Assembly (NCBI GenBank): GCA_033439255.1
Contig: CM065880.1
Coordinates: forward strand, 2,108,001-2,172,000
DNA: 64,000 nucleotides
Direction of reading: 5' to 3'
Source of the DNA: Hericium rajendrae
Lineage: Eukaryota; Basidiomycota; Agaricomycetes; Russulales; Hericiaceae
Shown piece after piece: positions 23,572-35,132 of this stretch. The translations under genes and the position numbers were made by a program. The notes under the pieces are model-generated. The model worked only from the letters and a program-made list of their open reading frames with translations. It ran no database searches and was not told the origin of the DNA. Each line of letters opens with the position of its first letter. Position 1 is the first letter of the stretch.

Positions 23572-24653
23572 ATGCTCAAGAGAATGAAGGAGTCTTTCAC
23601 ATCGACCCCCCAGGCGCCGCGGATGGGCAAGATCCCACTTCCAGACGTGCGGGGAGAGGACCCGCCCGCGCCCCATGAATCGGAGATGCCCAAGATACCG
23701 CGTAGTGCTCGGCGCCAACCCTTGAGCTCGCTGCAGAATGACGGCTACTCAACATCGCCAGAGGCATCGTCGAGCAGGCCATCTGCCCAGCCGGCGTCGA
23801 GGGTGCGGCGTCCCTCCGATGCACGTGTCCCGCCCACGCCGAAGGGAATTCTCAAGCGTGCAGGTGCGTCTTTCGTCTACCTTATCATCAGTATGTTCAT
23901 GTGCATTCGCGTCCGAACATGACAGGGGAGACACCAGCGAGGGCGACTGTCCGGCTTCAGGAACTGGACGGATATGCTTCCTCTCCAGAGAAGCACATTC
24001 CATCCAGGACACACCGTGGTCATGCCCCACACCAAAGCGAGACCACGGCTGTCGACTCGATCCGAGGTACTATCTTCCTGTCCCTTTAGTCTATCTCATC
24101 TTGCTGGTACTCACAGTATCTTCACTCAGCTCCAATCACATTGCACTGGAAGCTCCTGCCGTATAACGACATGCGTTCAAAGTTCCACTTGGTCTTCGAT
24201 ATGAGATTCAATGCCGATTTAATCGGCCTTGTTAACTCTCGGTACCAACGTCGACCTCTCGAAGCTGCTGACCGCGTAAAGCTCGCGTCGAGTCCGCCAG
24301 TCCGGGAGATGACGATCCGCTGCGCGGAGCTGGAAGATTGGCCCATCTACGTCGAGTCGAGCACCGGCATCACCTGCTTCGATGTCTTCAGTGCTATTCA
24401 TGAGCAATTGAGCACTCCTCTCACGAAATTCGAGCGGAACGGGAAGTCCGAACGTATCGCTCAGTGTCACGCCTCTTTCGAGGAACGCTGCCGCCAGGTG
24501 TCTATGAACGAGAGGGCGAAGGGTTATCGCCGGTTCGACCTCCTCGCCGACAAGAGCTTCTTCAACGGGTTGGACTGGGTACCTCCGTCAAAGGAGCACC
24601 CAGGCGGACACTGGGCTCTGAAGTTGGCCACAGCAAAGGAGCTTTTTGTCTGA
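23572..24653 (+). CDS. DUF6699-domain protein
   Basis: Three exons, 23572-23863, 23926-24066 and 24130-24653, give 318 aa. The first two exons encode a disordered, Ser/Pro/Arg-rich region (ARRQPLSSLQNDGYSTSP). The third holds the DUF6699 domain, recognised by HWKLLPYNDMRSKFHLVFDM, the ATxPP-like SSPPVREMTIRC strand, and ITCFDVFSAIHEQLSTPL. The domain is common and expanded in Agaricomycetes and its function is unknown. The splice after ILKRA restores frame to GETPARATVRLQELDGY, which favours this model over other frames. This is the only complete copy; the one at 12750 is truncated. Confidence 0.75.
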
Positions 24654-27615
24654 TCGTTTGCTTCATGCCAATGGTCAATAGTTTCCTCTCCCACGAACAC
24701 AACCTAGTACTTACCGTATCATTTTATTCCAAGGCCAGCCCCTTTCCTTCGGCTTGTCCTCATGACATTCTCTCACGATTTTGAACGCCACATGTACGAC
24801 ACGCACCATTTTCTTATTTCTTTGGCATTTCACCCATTGCACCTTTACTTCCCTTATCACATTACTTGCGCAATCCCCTCTCCAGCATGTATTAGTGCTC
24901 GCACGTCCTTGCGGGACCATTGTACTTACCACATCGCATTTGCATCCATCCATCCCCCTCGTCGCATGCACATCATTCAGTATACCATTTTCGCTATGGT
25001 CCCCCGCGCGGTCCTTACCGTATTACACCACCATTCAACTACCCATGCCTTTAAATCTTATAGTCAACAGTAGGATAATCCGTATTTTCAGACTCGCATC
25101 CCGTCGTACCATGTAGCTCCAATCGCATTTGGTGCAAGTCTCTTCGATTTTATTTGTACCCAGGCAGGCATCGCCCACGCAGGCATGTTCGAACGGGGCG
25201 GATGGGAGCATGGGGCTTGTGATGGATGAAAGGCACGCGTCACCGGGCTCCCCATTCGAAGACAGCGTGCAGAATCCAAGCGGGAGAAAGACGAATCGCG
25301 ACGTCCACATCCCCATCCGATCTGATACGCAGCTTCCTCGCAACGAATGAATGCGGGGAGGCGATCGATCGCATTCTAGATAGAACACGCCCCAATAGAG
25401 TTTGGGAGCAAACGTTGGGCGTCCGGAGGAGGAGGATGCTGGATCGTACTGTACGCGCGCAAGGGGCCAGAATGATGGCGACGTACTGCTTCCGTGGACA
25501 AGGGGCCCTACCCCGTACGTACCGCTAGGATCCGGGACTGGAGATGACGCGCAAGAACCCTGCCGTGGACAGATAATCGGTGCCAAGGGGTCATGCGTAT
25601 TAGGCTGCAAGGAGCTGGAGCACGAATGCTCACATCGACTGACGGATTACCAAGCGTTTGCTATTGATGTAGAAAGCAAATTGAGATTTGGGAGCGGACG
25701 ATCTTGCCCTGAGGAAGGTTATGTCGTGGCCCCGCAAGCTGGGTATATTGATCACAAGTCTAAATCCGGGACATCGTGTTTTCCACCTGTTGTTGAATGC
25801 TAGGTCGTCGCAAAGCTTGAGGGTCGACGGCGCGACAGGCTGCATTTCAAAATCGTGAATGATGGAATGCGCCCCGCGCGCTCGATTGCAAAGTGGAGAT
25901 ATGGTTGACAGCCTTGACGCACGGGAAGAACGACCCTGCATAGCCGAAGAAAGGAAACGCACTTCAGACCCAAAGAGGCGATTAAATGGTCGAACGTGAG
26001 CGCCTAGAGACAAAGAAGACGAAGGCCACGGAAAACAGAAGACGACAAGATGCTCAAGATAAGAGCGGAGCGAACGAACCCATGATCCGACTATTGGTTT
26101 ATGCTAGCGGCTGTAGAGATGCCCGAACGCAGCCAGATGGAGCTGCAGTGCATCGTGCTTGGGAACGAGGAGAGATACGAGGACACCGCAAGCCACCAGA
26201 CGACGTGCTGCAACTCGTGTGTGAACAGACGACGAAAATAGGCGTAGTGGGACGATTCGCCGAGAGCTTCATCAGGTGTTCTGGAAGGGACATCTATCGA
26301 TCGCAGATCAATGTAACCCGTGCGTTCTAGGTGCAGGATTCTGGGCTTCGAGCGTGGCGCTCGTCCATCGCGCTGCGGACAGCGCACGGAGATTAGTGTC
26401 CATGGTCGCCCTTTGACAGCATCTTGAGTTCCTGGATGGCCTACCATCAGCATAGAAAGGATGACAGAACGTAATTCTGAATCGGCACGGTGATCGGCCC
26501 TCGAGAATCTCACCATGAAGTCGTACCACGACATGCTGTTTGTTTGTCTCATCCGCGCATATCTCTATAAGCCCCATTGCTCCGTATAAAGATGCTAAAT
26601 CCTTAGATGAAGCTGTCCAGCGACGAGCACGCCATCTAGCGCCACAAGATGAATTTCTAAGCCTTGATGAACTAGGATGAACTACGCAGTACGACGATCA
26701 TAGTTGCCGCATTTGGACGTCAGTACGACCAGGTTGCTGGTTCCCACAAGGCTATGCCACTGGCATTGAATATTGATCGCTAGGACAATATCTTTCCTGT
26801 TATGCGGGATGGGAATGTCAGCTGTAAGGATCGACACGCGAGGTAAACGTGACTTAATGGAATGGTTGATCTCGAGACGAGGCGTAGGCAGACGAATCGC
26901 GAAGACCGTTGAGAGCCGGCCTTGTGCACCGTACACATGATTAAGTGCTAACAGTGATATTATGCGGTAATGAAGCATAAACTCTGGAAAACCCGCCTAT
27001 AGACATCATCTCAGGACGAGATGAAGACCTGGCGAGGCCTTGGTTTAGCATCAGACCACGGGGAATCTTCTGTATCGACGCGTTAAAAAAGGTCCCCTGA
27101 GTTAGTTATGGGCCAAGTAAGAGAGGTTGAAGATGACCTGTTGGTTCTCAAGTACCCACCACCATCAGGGTCAACCTGCGTCAACGTTGTCCTCAAGTGA
27201 GTGCCACTCGTCCAAGCGCGTTCGTTGACGTTGAGAACCACGTGATCGTTCTGGGTTACATAAGTACCCAGATCGTCGGCGGCGCCAGGCGACGAAATCC
27301 CCTGAAATATATCCTTACAGAATTGACCATTGACGAGCACACTAGACGGTACGTAGCACGTAAAGCATAAAAACGACCTGGATTACAAGGCGGTGAAAGA
27401 GATGAACAATGCCATGAAGTAGTTCGAAAGGATTCGGCAGCCCGAGGAGAATGAGGTGGTCGTACGTAGAATAACAACTATAGTATAGAAGTCGCCGTCT
27501 GACTACAAGCAGTACAGATAATTTAGTCTGCTTCTCTGATGAATATCAAGACATGCACACAAAGCCCCCGAAATCAGACAAAGTACAAGCACACCACGAG
27601 TGACTTACAAACAAA
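24654..27615. other. Gene-poor region of about 3 kb
   Basis: No ORF here resembles a known family. The first 400 bases are pyrimidine-rich 3' flank. Minus-strand ORFs at 25035-25610, 26091-26552, 26682-26978 and 27083-27340 are open but without recognisable domains or convincing splice partners. No terminal repeats, target-site duplications or reverse transcriptase motifs were noticed. It may be decayed sequence or a lineage-specific gene. Confidence 0.4.
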
Positions 27616-28989
27616 TCACACCCGTCCATCCGCATCAGGCGCATCAGGCGACGCAGGCCGGACGCAGACCCTGCGGTGCTCGTCCCAGTCCTTTTTCTGG
27701 TGCTCCGCCGAGCAGTATTTCACCAGCTTACACTTACTGCACACCTGCCCCCGGACGCCCGGCGTGGGCCCGCCAACGCTCGAATTCTCCTCCGTGTCCT
27801 CGCCCTCGGCGCTCCTCGAGCTCTCGCTCCCCTCCGGCCCGCTATGGCCGTCATCCGCGGAAAACACGACATCGCAGTCGATCCAATTGCACATCTCCTT
27901 GGCGCGCACGCGGCCGAACCTGTACCCCTTCGCACGTGAGCCCCGCTTGAGCGGGAGCGTCGCCGCGCCATCGACGCCCTTCCTCGGGAAGCGGATCATT
28001 TCGCAATCTTCGGTGCAGCATGGATTTGGACAGCCTGATGGGAAATCGTAGAAGATAGAGGCGGATGGGACATAGAGCGGGTGGGTGAAGAAGATTTGGG
28101 AGTAGGATGTCGTTTGGTGGGAGAAGAGAATGAGGAAAGGAGGGCGGCGGTCGTGTAGGATGGCGCGGAAAGCAAGGTCGATTTGGGGGAAGCAAGGCGT
28201 GCGCCTCTGGCGGTTCAAGGTATGCGTAAGGCGCATATCTGCATGGCATGAATGAATGTGTGATGAGCAGAGAGGAGTGTCGGAACATGCGGGAACTCAC
28301 GTTGATAGTGTATTTCACGTTCCGCACTGGGTTTCACTATCTGGCCAAAGGTATGTTGACACACCAATTTGAAATACTCGGTCGCTGCGTCCATTTCGGC
28401 CCTCTTCATGTCAGTCACGATGATGTAAATATCGTCGCAGCCATGATCATGCATCCCTCTTAATAGCATCAACTCAGGCAACTGGAATAGGATAACCGAC
28501 GGAAGTCAAGACAACAATCGGACTCTGGCCCTCACGGGGCAGCACATTGAGACGTACCATGGTAAAAACGACAGGCATCATCGACAGCTTGCGCTCTTGC
28601 ATTGAGCGATGATGGTACACATGCGTCGTCCACGTTCGGTCGAGAGGAATGAGACGTGAAGTGTCGACGGTCCGCATGAATACATTCTCGGGCACGAATT
28701 CGCCCTTGTTCCACAGAAGTAGCTGCAACTCGCGCCGAATAACGCTGTTCGCCTGCGCTTGGAGCGAGGCCGGGTGGGGAGCTTGGGTCTGCGACTGCTG
28801 AGCCTGGGCGGCGTGCCGCCGCTCGCGGACGCGTAGAAACCAGTCCCAGTACGCGTCGTTACGATGCTCTAGCCACTTGTCGATGAGAACGTCCGTCGCA
28901 TCGTGGTCGAGAGTCTTGCACACGAGCTCGGACATCGAGAGCCGCGGAGGGATCGTGGGGGAATAATGTCGGGTTTTCCGCGCAGGCAT
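27616..28989 (-). CDS. MYND zinc-finger protein
   Basis: Exons 28989-28558, 28481-28301 and 28238-27616 join to 411 aa through GT-AG introns of 76 and 62 nt. The C-terminal end has a MYND finger: CNWIDC, then CSKCKLVKYCSAEHQKKDW and DEHRRVC, which bind two zincs and usually peptide partners. Between the first Cys pair and the rest is an acidic Ser/Glu-rich insert. The N-terminal 300 residues have no domain I can name; the segment around HTFGQIVKPSAEREIHYQ looks folded. No SET motif was seen, so a methyltransferase is not supported. Partner and pathway are unknown. Confidence 0.75.
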
Positions 28990-29885
28990 GGTGATATGAT
29001 CAGGTTCGCGCGAGGAGAGTCAGATGTGTCGTGGAACGAGGAGATCGGACGTTCGGAAAGACAATTGGACGTGTCTTGTGAAGTAGAACTGCTTTCGGTC
29101 AATGACGACAGACCTAAGACTCCAAGAACGCGAATATCCCGGCCTTGGTGTAGCGTTCTGAAAGGAGAAAGACTCTGATCAATTGACGATAAGAACACGA
29201 TGTTGATGCGTTCCTTAAGACGCCCTGAGACTTCAAAATACTCACCAAAGTAGTGCTTTAATCGACGCACAAAAGGTCGCCCTCAGGAGAGAAAGAGACA
29301 GAGAGGAGAGGCCGCTATGCGACCAGGCGTGTTCCTGCAATACGACGGTCACGTGCAATATCCCATCCACGTTGTGGCTGTGATGCGCGTTTTCGAAATT
29401 TGGCAGCCACATGCAGGATCCATCGTTAAGTACAAGTTGCAACTGCAAATCTACAGTGTATTTTTTCGGGTTCGTCTGACGAGCAGCTCGAGGATCCAGG
29501 ATAGGAGGGAACCCACGCAAATGCGGTGGGGGTTCAACTGCGTAACAACTAAGTTATCTTCAAAATGATATCTAATCTAATCTAATCTAATCTAATCCCA
29601 ACTGCTTCGGCTCGTAAGCTTACATATTTGCGGTCAAATGTGCAAAGCCCCCTTCCTCTGGCCCCAGCACGAATTGATAGCTTCATTTTAATCAGGAAAT
29701 TCGGAAATAACACGGAACACATATAGTATGCATGGAAAGCTGAGGTGATTCTCGCGTGCTCACATTACAGCTTGTCATGCATCATGTGCATGGCTCGCAC
29801 GCAAACTTCGAAATCTAAAATAATGTCATGAAGCGAATAACTACCGTACAAGTTCGGTGGGATAGTACAAGAAGCCGAGCGCGTA
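28990..29885. other. Intergenic between MYND gene and RPT5
   Basis: No supported gene. It holds the MYND gene promoter, a (TCTAA)5 microsatellite at 29571-29595, and AT-rich 3' flank of RPT5. Confidence 0.5.
29571..29595 (+). repeat. (TCTAA)5 microsatellite
   Basis: Five perfect TCTAA units followed by a partial sixth. It lies in an intergenic gap and is probably neutral. Confidence 0.9.
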
Positions 29886-31527
29886 CTAAGCGAAATACAT
29901 CAAGTCGTTCTTCTTCTTGTTTTGTACTGTTAGAATCAAGGTCAGTGGAGGATCCACAATCACAATTATAACGGAACTGACCTTCCGCCACACCACTCAG
30001 GAAATGCTCATGACCCAACTTGGTAGCGCCTTCCCTAAGCGCGATCATACCTGCCTCGACACACACAGCTTTGAGCTGAGCCCCATTGAACTCGTCCGTA
30101 CTCCTTGCCAGCTCCTCGAAGTTGACATCCGATCCAACAGCCATTTTCCGCGAGTGGATCTCCAGAATACGGGCCCGTGCGGTCTCGTTCGGGAGAGGGA
30201 ATTCGATCTTACGGTCGAGACGTCCTGATCGCAGGAGAGCGGGGTCGAGAATATCGATACGATTAGTTGCGGCAATGACCTGACATATGAAATGAGAACA
30301 GTGTCAAGAGTGTGTAAGACTAGAACATACCTTGATTCGGTCGTCGCTGCTGAAGCCATCAAGCTGGTTGAGTAGTTCCAACATCGTCCGCTGCACCTCG
30401 CGATCACCACTCTTCTCGGAATCGAACCGCTTCGTGCCAATAGCATCCAACTCATCAATGAAGATGATAGCGGGTGCCTTCTCTTTGGCGAGCTCAAACG
30501 CATCACGCACAAGCTTGGCACCATCACCGATGAACATCTGCACAAGTGATGGACCCGCGAGCTTCAGATAGCATGCGCTTGTCTGTGCAGCACAAGCTCG
30601 GGCAAGCAGCGTCTTTCCAGTTCCTGTCGGCGAAGTCAGTAAGAAAGATGGGAATAAATTACTCGATGATGCATACCTGGCGGACCGTACATCAAGCAAC
30701 CCTTTGGCGGTTTAATGCCGATCGTCTTGAACTTATCTGCTTGCTCCATGGGCAAGACAATAGCCTCCACCAGTTCCTCAATTTGCTTCTCCAAACCACC
30801 GATATCCGTATATGTTTCTGTCGGCCGCTCGTCTACCTCCATGGCCTTGACTCGGGAGTCGAACTCGGCGGGGAGGGTGTCGAGAATGAGGTATGAGTCT
30901 TTGTTGACACCGATAAGGTCCTGTGGCCGGAGTTTTTCTGGAGGAACGAGTCCGATGAGAGGCAAGAAAACGGTTTGTCGTGTTGAGGTCTTGATGACGG
31001 CACATTTGCCTTTCCGCATCGAGTCCAGGTCCTGGTTCGCGCCGTCCTCCTCGCCCTCAGGACCGACATCCAGAATCTGCAGAAACCCATGAGACGTGAA
31101 TGAGTAATCATCGAGATTGTCTCTCACCTCCACGATATTCGCAACCAGGTATGGCAGCACTTTGTTCTGCTTAACTTTCTCTGAATTGTCACGAATCTTC
31201 TCCTTCATGACGCTCTGCTCGTGCTGCAGACGCGTCGATTCTGACCGCATGACCTGCCTTGTCGTCAGTACCGCGAATCTTCAGAATCCCATTAAGTGAA
31301 CGCACCTTCAGGTCGTTATCAATCAAACGTATCCGTGTCAAAATCTCGTCGTTGCTCAAGTTCATGATGTCCTCAGGAATGTCCTCCCATGTTTCCTCTG
31401 CAGGTTGATCTGGAGCTGTATCCATGGCCGCATCTTGTTGTGCAGATGAAGAATCCGCGGGTGGCTGGTCCGCGGCCTTCTCGTTGTTGTTGGTAGGGGG
31501 TTGACTGGGTGGTTGAGGTGTCGACAT
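29886..31527 (-). CDS. RPT5: 26S proteasome ATPase subunit Rpt5
   Basis: AAA+ ATPase of the 19S base that unfolds ubiquitinated substrates and opens the 20S gate. Exons, 5' to 3': 31527-31306, 31253-31128, 31076-30677, 30623-30331, 30279-29982 and 29926-29886, total 459 aa. Seen in order: a disordered N-terminus, coiled coil, OB domain ([20 protein letters not shown]), Walker A GPPGTGKT, Walker [12 protein letters not shown], sensor/arginine-finger region [16 protein letters not shown], and the C-terminal HbYX-type tail MYFA that docks in the alpha ring. The intron at 31077-31127 is 51 nt with no in-frame stop. Removing it gives the conserved [13 protein letters not shown]. It is divergent from EAF6, 281 bp away. 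Confidence 0.95.
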
Positions 31528-31808
31528 TTGAAAGCAATGGAAGTAGGAGTAGAGGACAAGGACTGCAACAGCGACGAAGACAAGTCAGCGACCGGACGCG
31601 CGTCCTCAAACGCCAATACCATTTTGGGATGTGTACGTAATTTCATCACGTGGACGTCTGCCTCGAGCATGCGAGAACGCGCTTGCAGCTTCACGCTCTG
31701 GCGCGTTCCTTTCAGCGTTGTTCTTCAAGGACTAGCTAGTATGTATCCCTCTTTTGCGGTGCCACCGCTAACGTGAAGAGTTATGGATTATTTCTGCAGG
31801 GGATCGCG
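31528..31808. promoter_or_regulatory. Shared divergent promoter, RPT5 / EAF6
   Basis: A 281-bp gap between the start codons of two divergent genes. No clear TATA box on either side. Co-regulation is possible but not shown. Confidence 0.35.
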
Positions 31809-32481
31809 ATGTCAAACGACGGCCCCGCCCCCTCGGCGGAGGACAAGGCCCGTTATGAGGCCGCAAAGAAGGAGTTGATTCAGGCCCTTGGGAAGAAGAG
31901 AAACCTGGACAAGCAACTGGTGTGTGAGACGGTATATCTAACATCTTCTGGTAGTGACCAGAAGAAAAGGCGCAAATAGAATTCCAGATTTATAATTTGG
32001 AGGGAGCGTATCTGGTTGAGACGGCTGCACACAGCGGCGGTAACATTATACATGGTTTCGATGGATACCTCAAGAACCCAGGGACAAAGAAGAAATACGA
32101 GCTCAATGACAATGACAGGCTGTTCTCGACGAGTAGTTTAACGTTTCAGAAGGTGAGTACGGCTTCTACAGCCGTGGTTTACTGCTTGGTTAACTCGCTT
32201 TCTCCTAGTCTCTGGATTTGGCTGGTGACGGGGAGGAGTCCACTGCCACTCCCGATGATTACAAGCAGCCAACACCAGGCATTACAACAGTCGTACTTCC
32301 ACCAGCTCCTCGCCCACCCGAGATCACACCAGCTCAGGCTAAGAAAAACAGGGACCGAGAATATCAACGGAGAAAGCGCGCTGCTAGCCGTCGAAGTATC
32401 GGGACTATGAGTGACGAGGAGAGTGTGTCGACGACAGGAAGACGTCCCAATAAGAGGGCTAGGATCCTCGACGACGACTAG
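31809..32481 (+). CDS. EAF6: NuA4 acetyltransferase complex subunit Eaf6
   Basis: Small subunit of the NuA4/NuA3 histone acetyltransferase complexes. Exons 31809-31919, 31970-32152 and 32209-32481 give 188 aa. The coiled-coil start (AKKELIQALGKKRNLDKQL) splices to AQIEFQIYNLEGAYL and then the family signature GGNIIHGFDGYLK. The first acceptor was placed at 31969 because only that one keeps the frame into IYNLEG. After the conserved core comes a basic tail (RRKRAASRR, NKRARILDDD) longer than in yeast, consistent with nuclear targeting. Downstream neighbour RRP40 is convergent, 196 bp away. Confidence 0.9.
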
Positions 32482-32677
32482 ACGAGCGCGGCATCTAGTC
32501 TATTTCAACCAGTGCGTATGTCTGTCCAACGGCCGTGGCCTCGACTTCTAACGGACAGCAGGTCTGGCTGTATCATTATTGACCGAGTCCCATTATCGTT
32601 ACACCTAAATTAGAATTGTATAGCCTATAATTTTGATTGCTTTTGGACCCTAATGCTCTCAAGACTGGAGCTGTTCG

Positions 32678-33534
32678 TCATGAATCTAATGCATTGAAGA
32701 ATTTTGTAAGGCTCGCTTCGTCCATACCCCCGCCGTCTGGGTCGGCGGCTTCTATACAACGTGCGACAGCTATAGTTTGCCTCGGTTCTTTTGCACTGAC
32801 CCAAACCCTGCCATTCATCCCAACCGCAGCATCGAGGGGGAAGCGAGACCCGAGGAAGGGGAGCAGGAAGTAGTGTGGATCTAAAAGGCTGCATGGACGT
32901 CAGAACCAGTCGCAAACCCGCGTGCAGCTACCGCACTCACTTGCGGGACATCCTAAGGCTGCATCGGACCAAAAAGCCACCCTTGAGTTCTCCGAAGCCT
33001 TCGGCTTTGCGAGTTTGAGCATCGAAGCACTCGAGCTCGGGCTCCATGTCTTTGTGCGCAAGCGACACGCGTGCATATATGACAGATCCCACCTTTAAAA
33101 CATCCAGCGGGTCAGAAAAAGCATCGTCAAAGGCCGCTCAACATACCTTGAGATTGGGACGATTTCGTCGGCTGGCACCCTCGAACGCAAGAGCGTCAAG
33201 GGACGCGTGCTGTGCAGCACCAATATCCACCCTCCATCCTTCACCCATTCTGCCTGTGACTATTCCCACTACAAACTCCTGTGGGGCTGAAACATACTAT
33301 ATTATCGGTCAATTGAGACCATTATTTATTTCTTGAGTAAACGAGGCAACTTACTCTTCGCGCATTACTTTCCACCCACCACTTGGCATTATTTGCAGAA
33401 TGCTGCAGTGTCCCTGCACGAGTAGAGGCGACGACATTGTCACCCTCGGGTGTTGATTCTTGTTGTAGACCGGGTCCAAGTTTGAGATTGACATGCTTGG
33501 CGGGGACATGTTCTCCGGGGAGGACGAGGAACAT
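32678..33534 (-). CDS. RRP40: Exosome cap subunit Rrp40
   Basis: RNA-binding S1/KH cap protein of the nuclear and cytoplasmic RNA exosome. Exons 33534-33355, 33296-33147, 33092-32941 and 32888-32678 give 230 aa, near the yeast length of 240. Seen: an N-terminal MFLVLPGEHVP with KLGPGLQQ, the S1 domain containing GRMGEGWRVDIGAAHSASL and LAFEGASRRNRPNLK, then VYARV/HKDMEPELECFD and the KH-type end with FPLDAAVGMNGRVWV. The ATG at 33534 was preferred over an earlier one at 33612 because family members begin with the F-x-PG strand. All introns are 52-58 nt. Confidence 0.92.
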
Positions 33535-33685
33535 GGTGGCGCGTCGCAAGAGCAGCAAAGCGCGATGCAACGCGTCTTGCTCTGCACTTGCATCGTCTAC
33601 CCATCTCAACAACTAACGACGGTTCTCTTCGCCAAGCTTGACCGATTTCATCATTGACAATCGTATATCTTCATCTCATTCAGTC
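33535..33685. promoter_or_regulatory. Shared divergent promoter, RRP40 / VPS37
   Basis: Only 151 bp separate the two start codons, so both promoters must fit or overlap here. No TATA box seen. Confidence 0.4.
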
Positions 33686-34428
33686 ATGCAGGGAACGTCA
33701 ACTGCCGTTGGTGAGAACGCACTAGCTGCTGAATTCCCCGAATTGTCGCATCTATCGTAAGTATGCATCACTATCTATGCTGCTTGGCGCAATATCCAAC
33801 GTGCAGATATCATAGACGCGAAGACTTGGAAGATCTTCTGGCGGATCCCATGTATTTCCAGGCCATCTTCCATAGTCTGGACAGAGTGAAGGAGTTATAT
33901 CAAGGACAGGCTGAACTTGGTCTCGCGAACGAGTCAATAGCGAGTAAGTCCACGTATCCTTCACTGTACTCCGGAGTAGATTGATCGTGAGCAGAACAGA
34001 ATCTTGCTATGCAGGAGGATCTGTTCAAGCTAAGAGCGGAAACGAAAGACGCATTTGACGAGGCAAAGGCGCTGGAGGCGCGATGGGCAGAGCTGGAACG
34101 AGAGCAGAAGGAGGCATACCAGGCAAGTCAGTTGATTCTTGTCCTCGGTAATTTGAGCGTGACGGCGCTTGGTTGCATCTAGCGTTTCTCTCCTCAATTC
34201 CTGCTCATGCGACTTAGGCACGCTACGACGGAACAGGACGATCTTTCCGAGGCTCTTGCGTCGGCTTTCGTTCGTCCCTCGTCCTCTGATACGCCTTCCG
34301 CGCCCGCAAGCAGCAAGGAGGTAGACGATTTTGTCAAGGAGTTCCGCGAGATACGGAAGACTTACCATAAGCGAGTAATGTGGGGAGATCGCTGGGCTGC
34401 AGGCCAAGTCGCGTGGCGGGATGACTAG
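33686..34428 (+). CDS. VPS37: ESCRT-I subunit Vps37 (Mod(r) domain)
   Basis: Component of ESCRT-I, which sorts ubiquitinated cargo into multivesicular bodies. Exons 33686-33756, 33816-33943, 33995-34122 and 34183-34428 give 190 aa. The Mod(r) domain is recognised by PELSHLSREDLEDLLADP, then a long coiled coil (LAMQEDLFKLRAETKDAF, LEAREAELE-like) and the C-terminal EFREIRKTYHKRVMWGDRW. The third intron uses a GC donor (GCAAGT at 34123). A Ser-rich stretch (SSSDTPSAPASS) interrupts the C-terminal helix pair. Confidence 0.85.
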
Positions 34429-35132
34429 TCTGGTCTTTTGCGTGTGTTGAATTGATTCTATTATCGTGGGCATGGTCGCTGATATTTCGCTATTTCTCTG
34501 TATGCCAGATACAACTTGCTTCTTCCGACGGAAAGGCTTGGCATATATCACCGCTTCGCTGGAAAGTCCGCTGCAGTCAACACGCCCATTGCTACATCCA
34601 TGATCTGGCCAGCCCGCGTCCCTGTACCTGATTTCAGAAGCCTAGGATCTTCCGTGGTATACCCTTCTGAAGGGCACGTTCATCCTATGAGCTCATGGGA
34701 CTTTATGTCTCTTCCTTTCGTACAGCCATCCATTCGCAGCGCGTAATGCATGCTGCGTTGAGGCTTATGCAGCTAGCCCTGAAACTCCTGCTGTATGCAT
34801 CATGCACAGTATATTACAACCAAACCTCGTGATTTTGCTTTCGGCGAAGTCTAGCCAAAACCTCGCGTTTTTTGACCTGCCAGTAAAGCCTGTTCTGCCT
34901 TCCATACAGGACCCTTCGGCCCCGTCTCCATCATATGATGACTTATCTACGGAGAAGTTAGGCATCGCAGCCACTCGGCGGTCCTCTTGGTACCGTCGGA
35001 TGTTCCTTCACTCATCCTTCTTATCTGCTGTTCTGAGCATGCCCCTTTTGCGCTCTCGTATAAAACGTGGCGGATTCTGGCTGGACAAACGGCAGGATTG
35101 TCTAGCCCTCTAAGCCCTCCTCTATCTGCGTC
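34429..35132 (+). other. Intergenic, promoter side of AA9-CBM1 gene
   Basis: No supported gene. A TATAAAA box at 35059-35065 lies 68 bp before the AA9 start codon. Confidence 0.5.
35059..35065 (+). promoter_or_regulatory. TATA box of AA9-CBM1 gene
   Basis: TATAAAA 68 bp upstream of the ATG at 35133, a typical distance for strongly inducible fungal secreted enzymes. Confidence 0.6.

Larger units (their letters stand above)
13172..24001 (+). repeat. Tandem segmental duplication, unit 2
   Basis: Second copy of the unit at 2193-13171. It starts with 53 bases of GDA1 exon 1, then lacks 232 bases present in unit 1 (2246-2477). The coordinate shift is 10749 over GDA1 and SPRY, falls to 10718 over NOP56, and rises to 10821 after a 103-base extra segment (22851-22953). 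Apart from these, the 5' third and 3' third are nearly base-identical, while the block matching 5350-8640 carries several dozen substitutions. Confidence 0.9.

Noticed and set aside
25035-26577. Degraded transposon
   Set aside because: No terminal repeats, no target-site duplication and no transposase or polymerase motif was visible; insufficient evidence to call one.
29571-29595. Telomere-like repeat
   Set aside because: The unit is TCTAA, not the TTAGGG of fungal telomeres, only five copies, and it lies between housekeeping genes.
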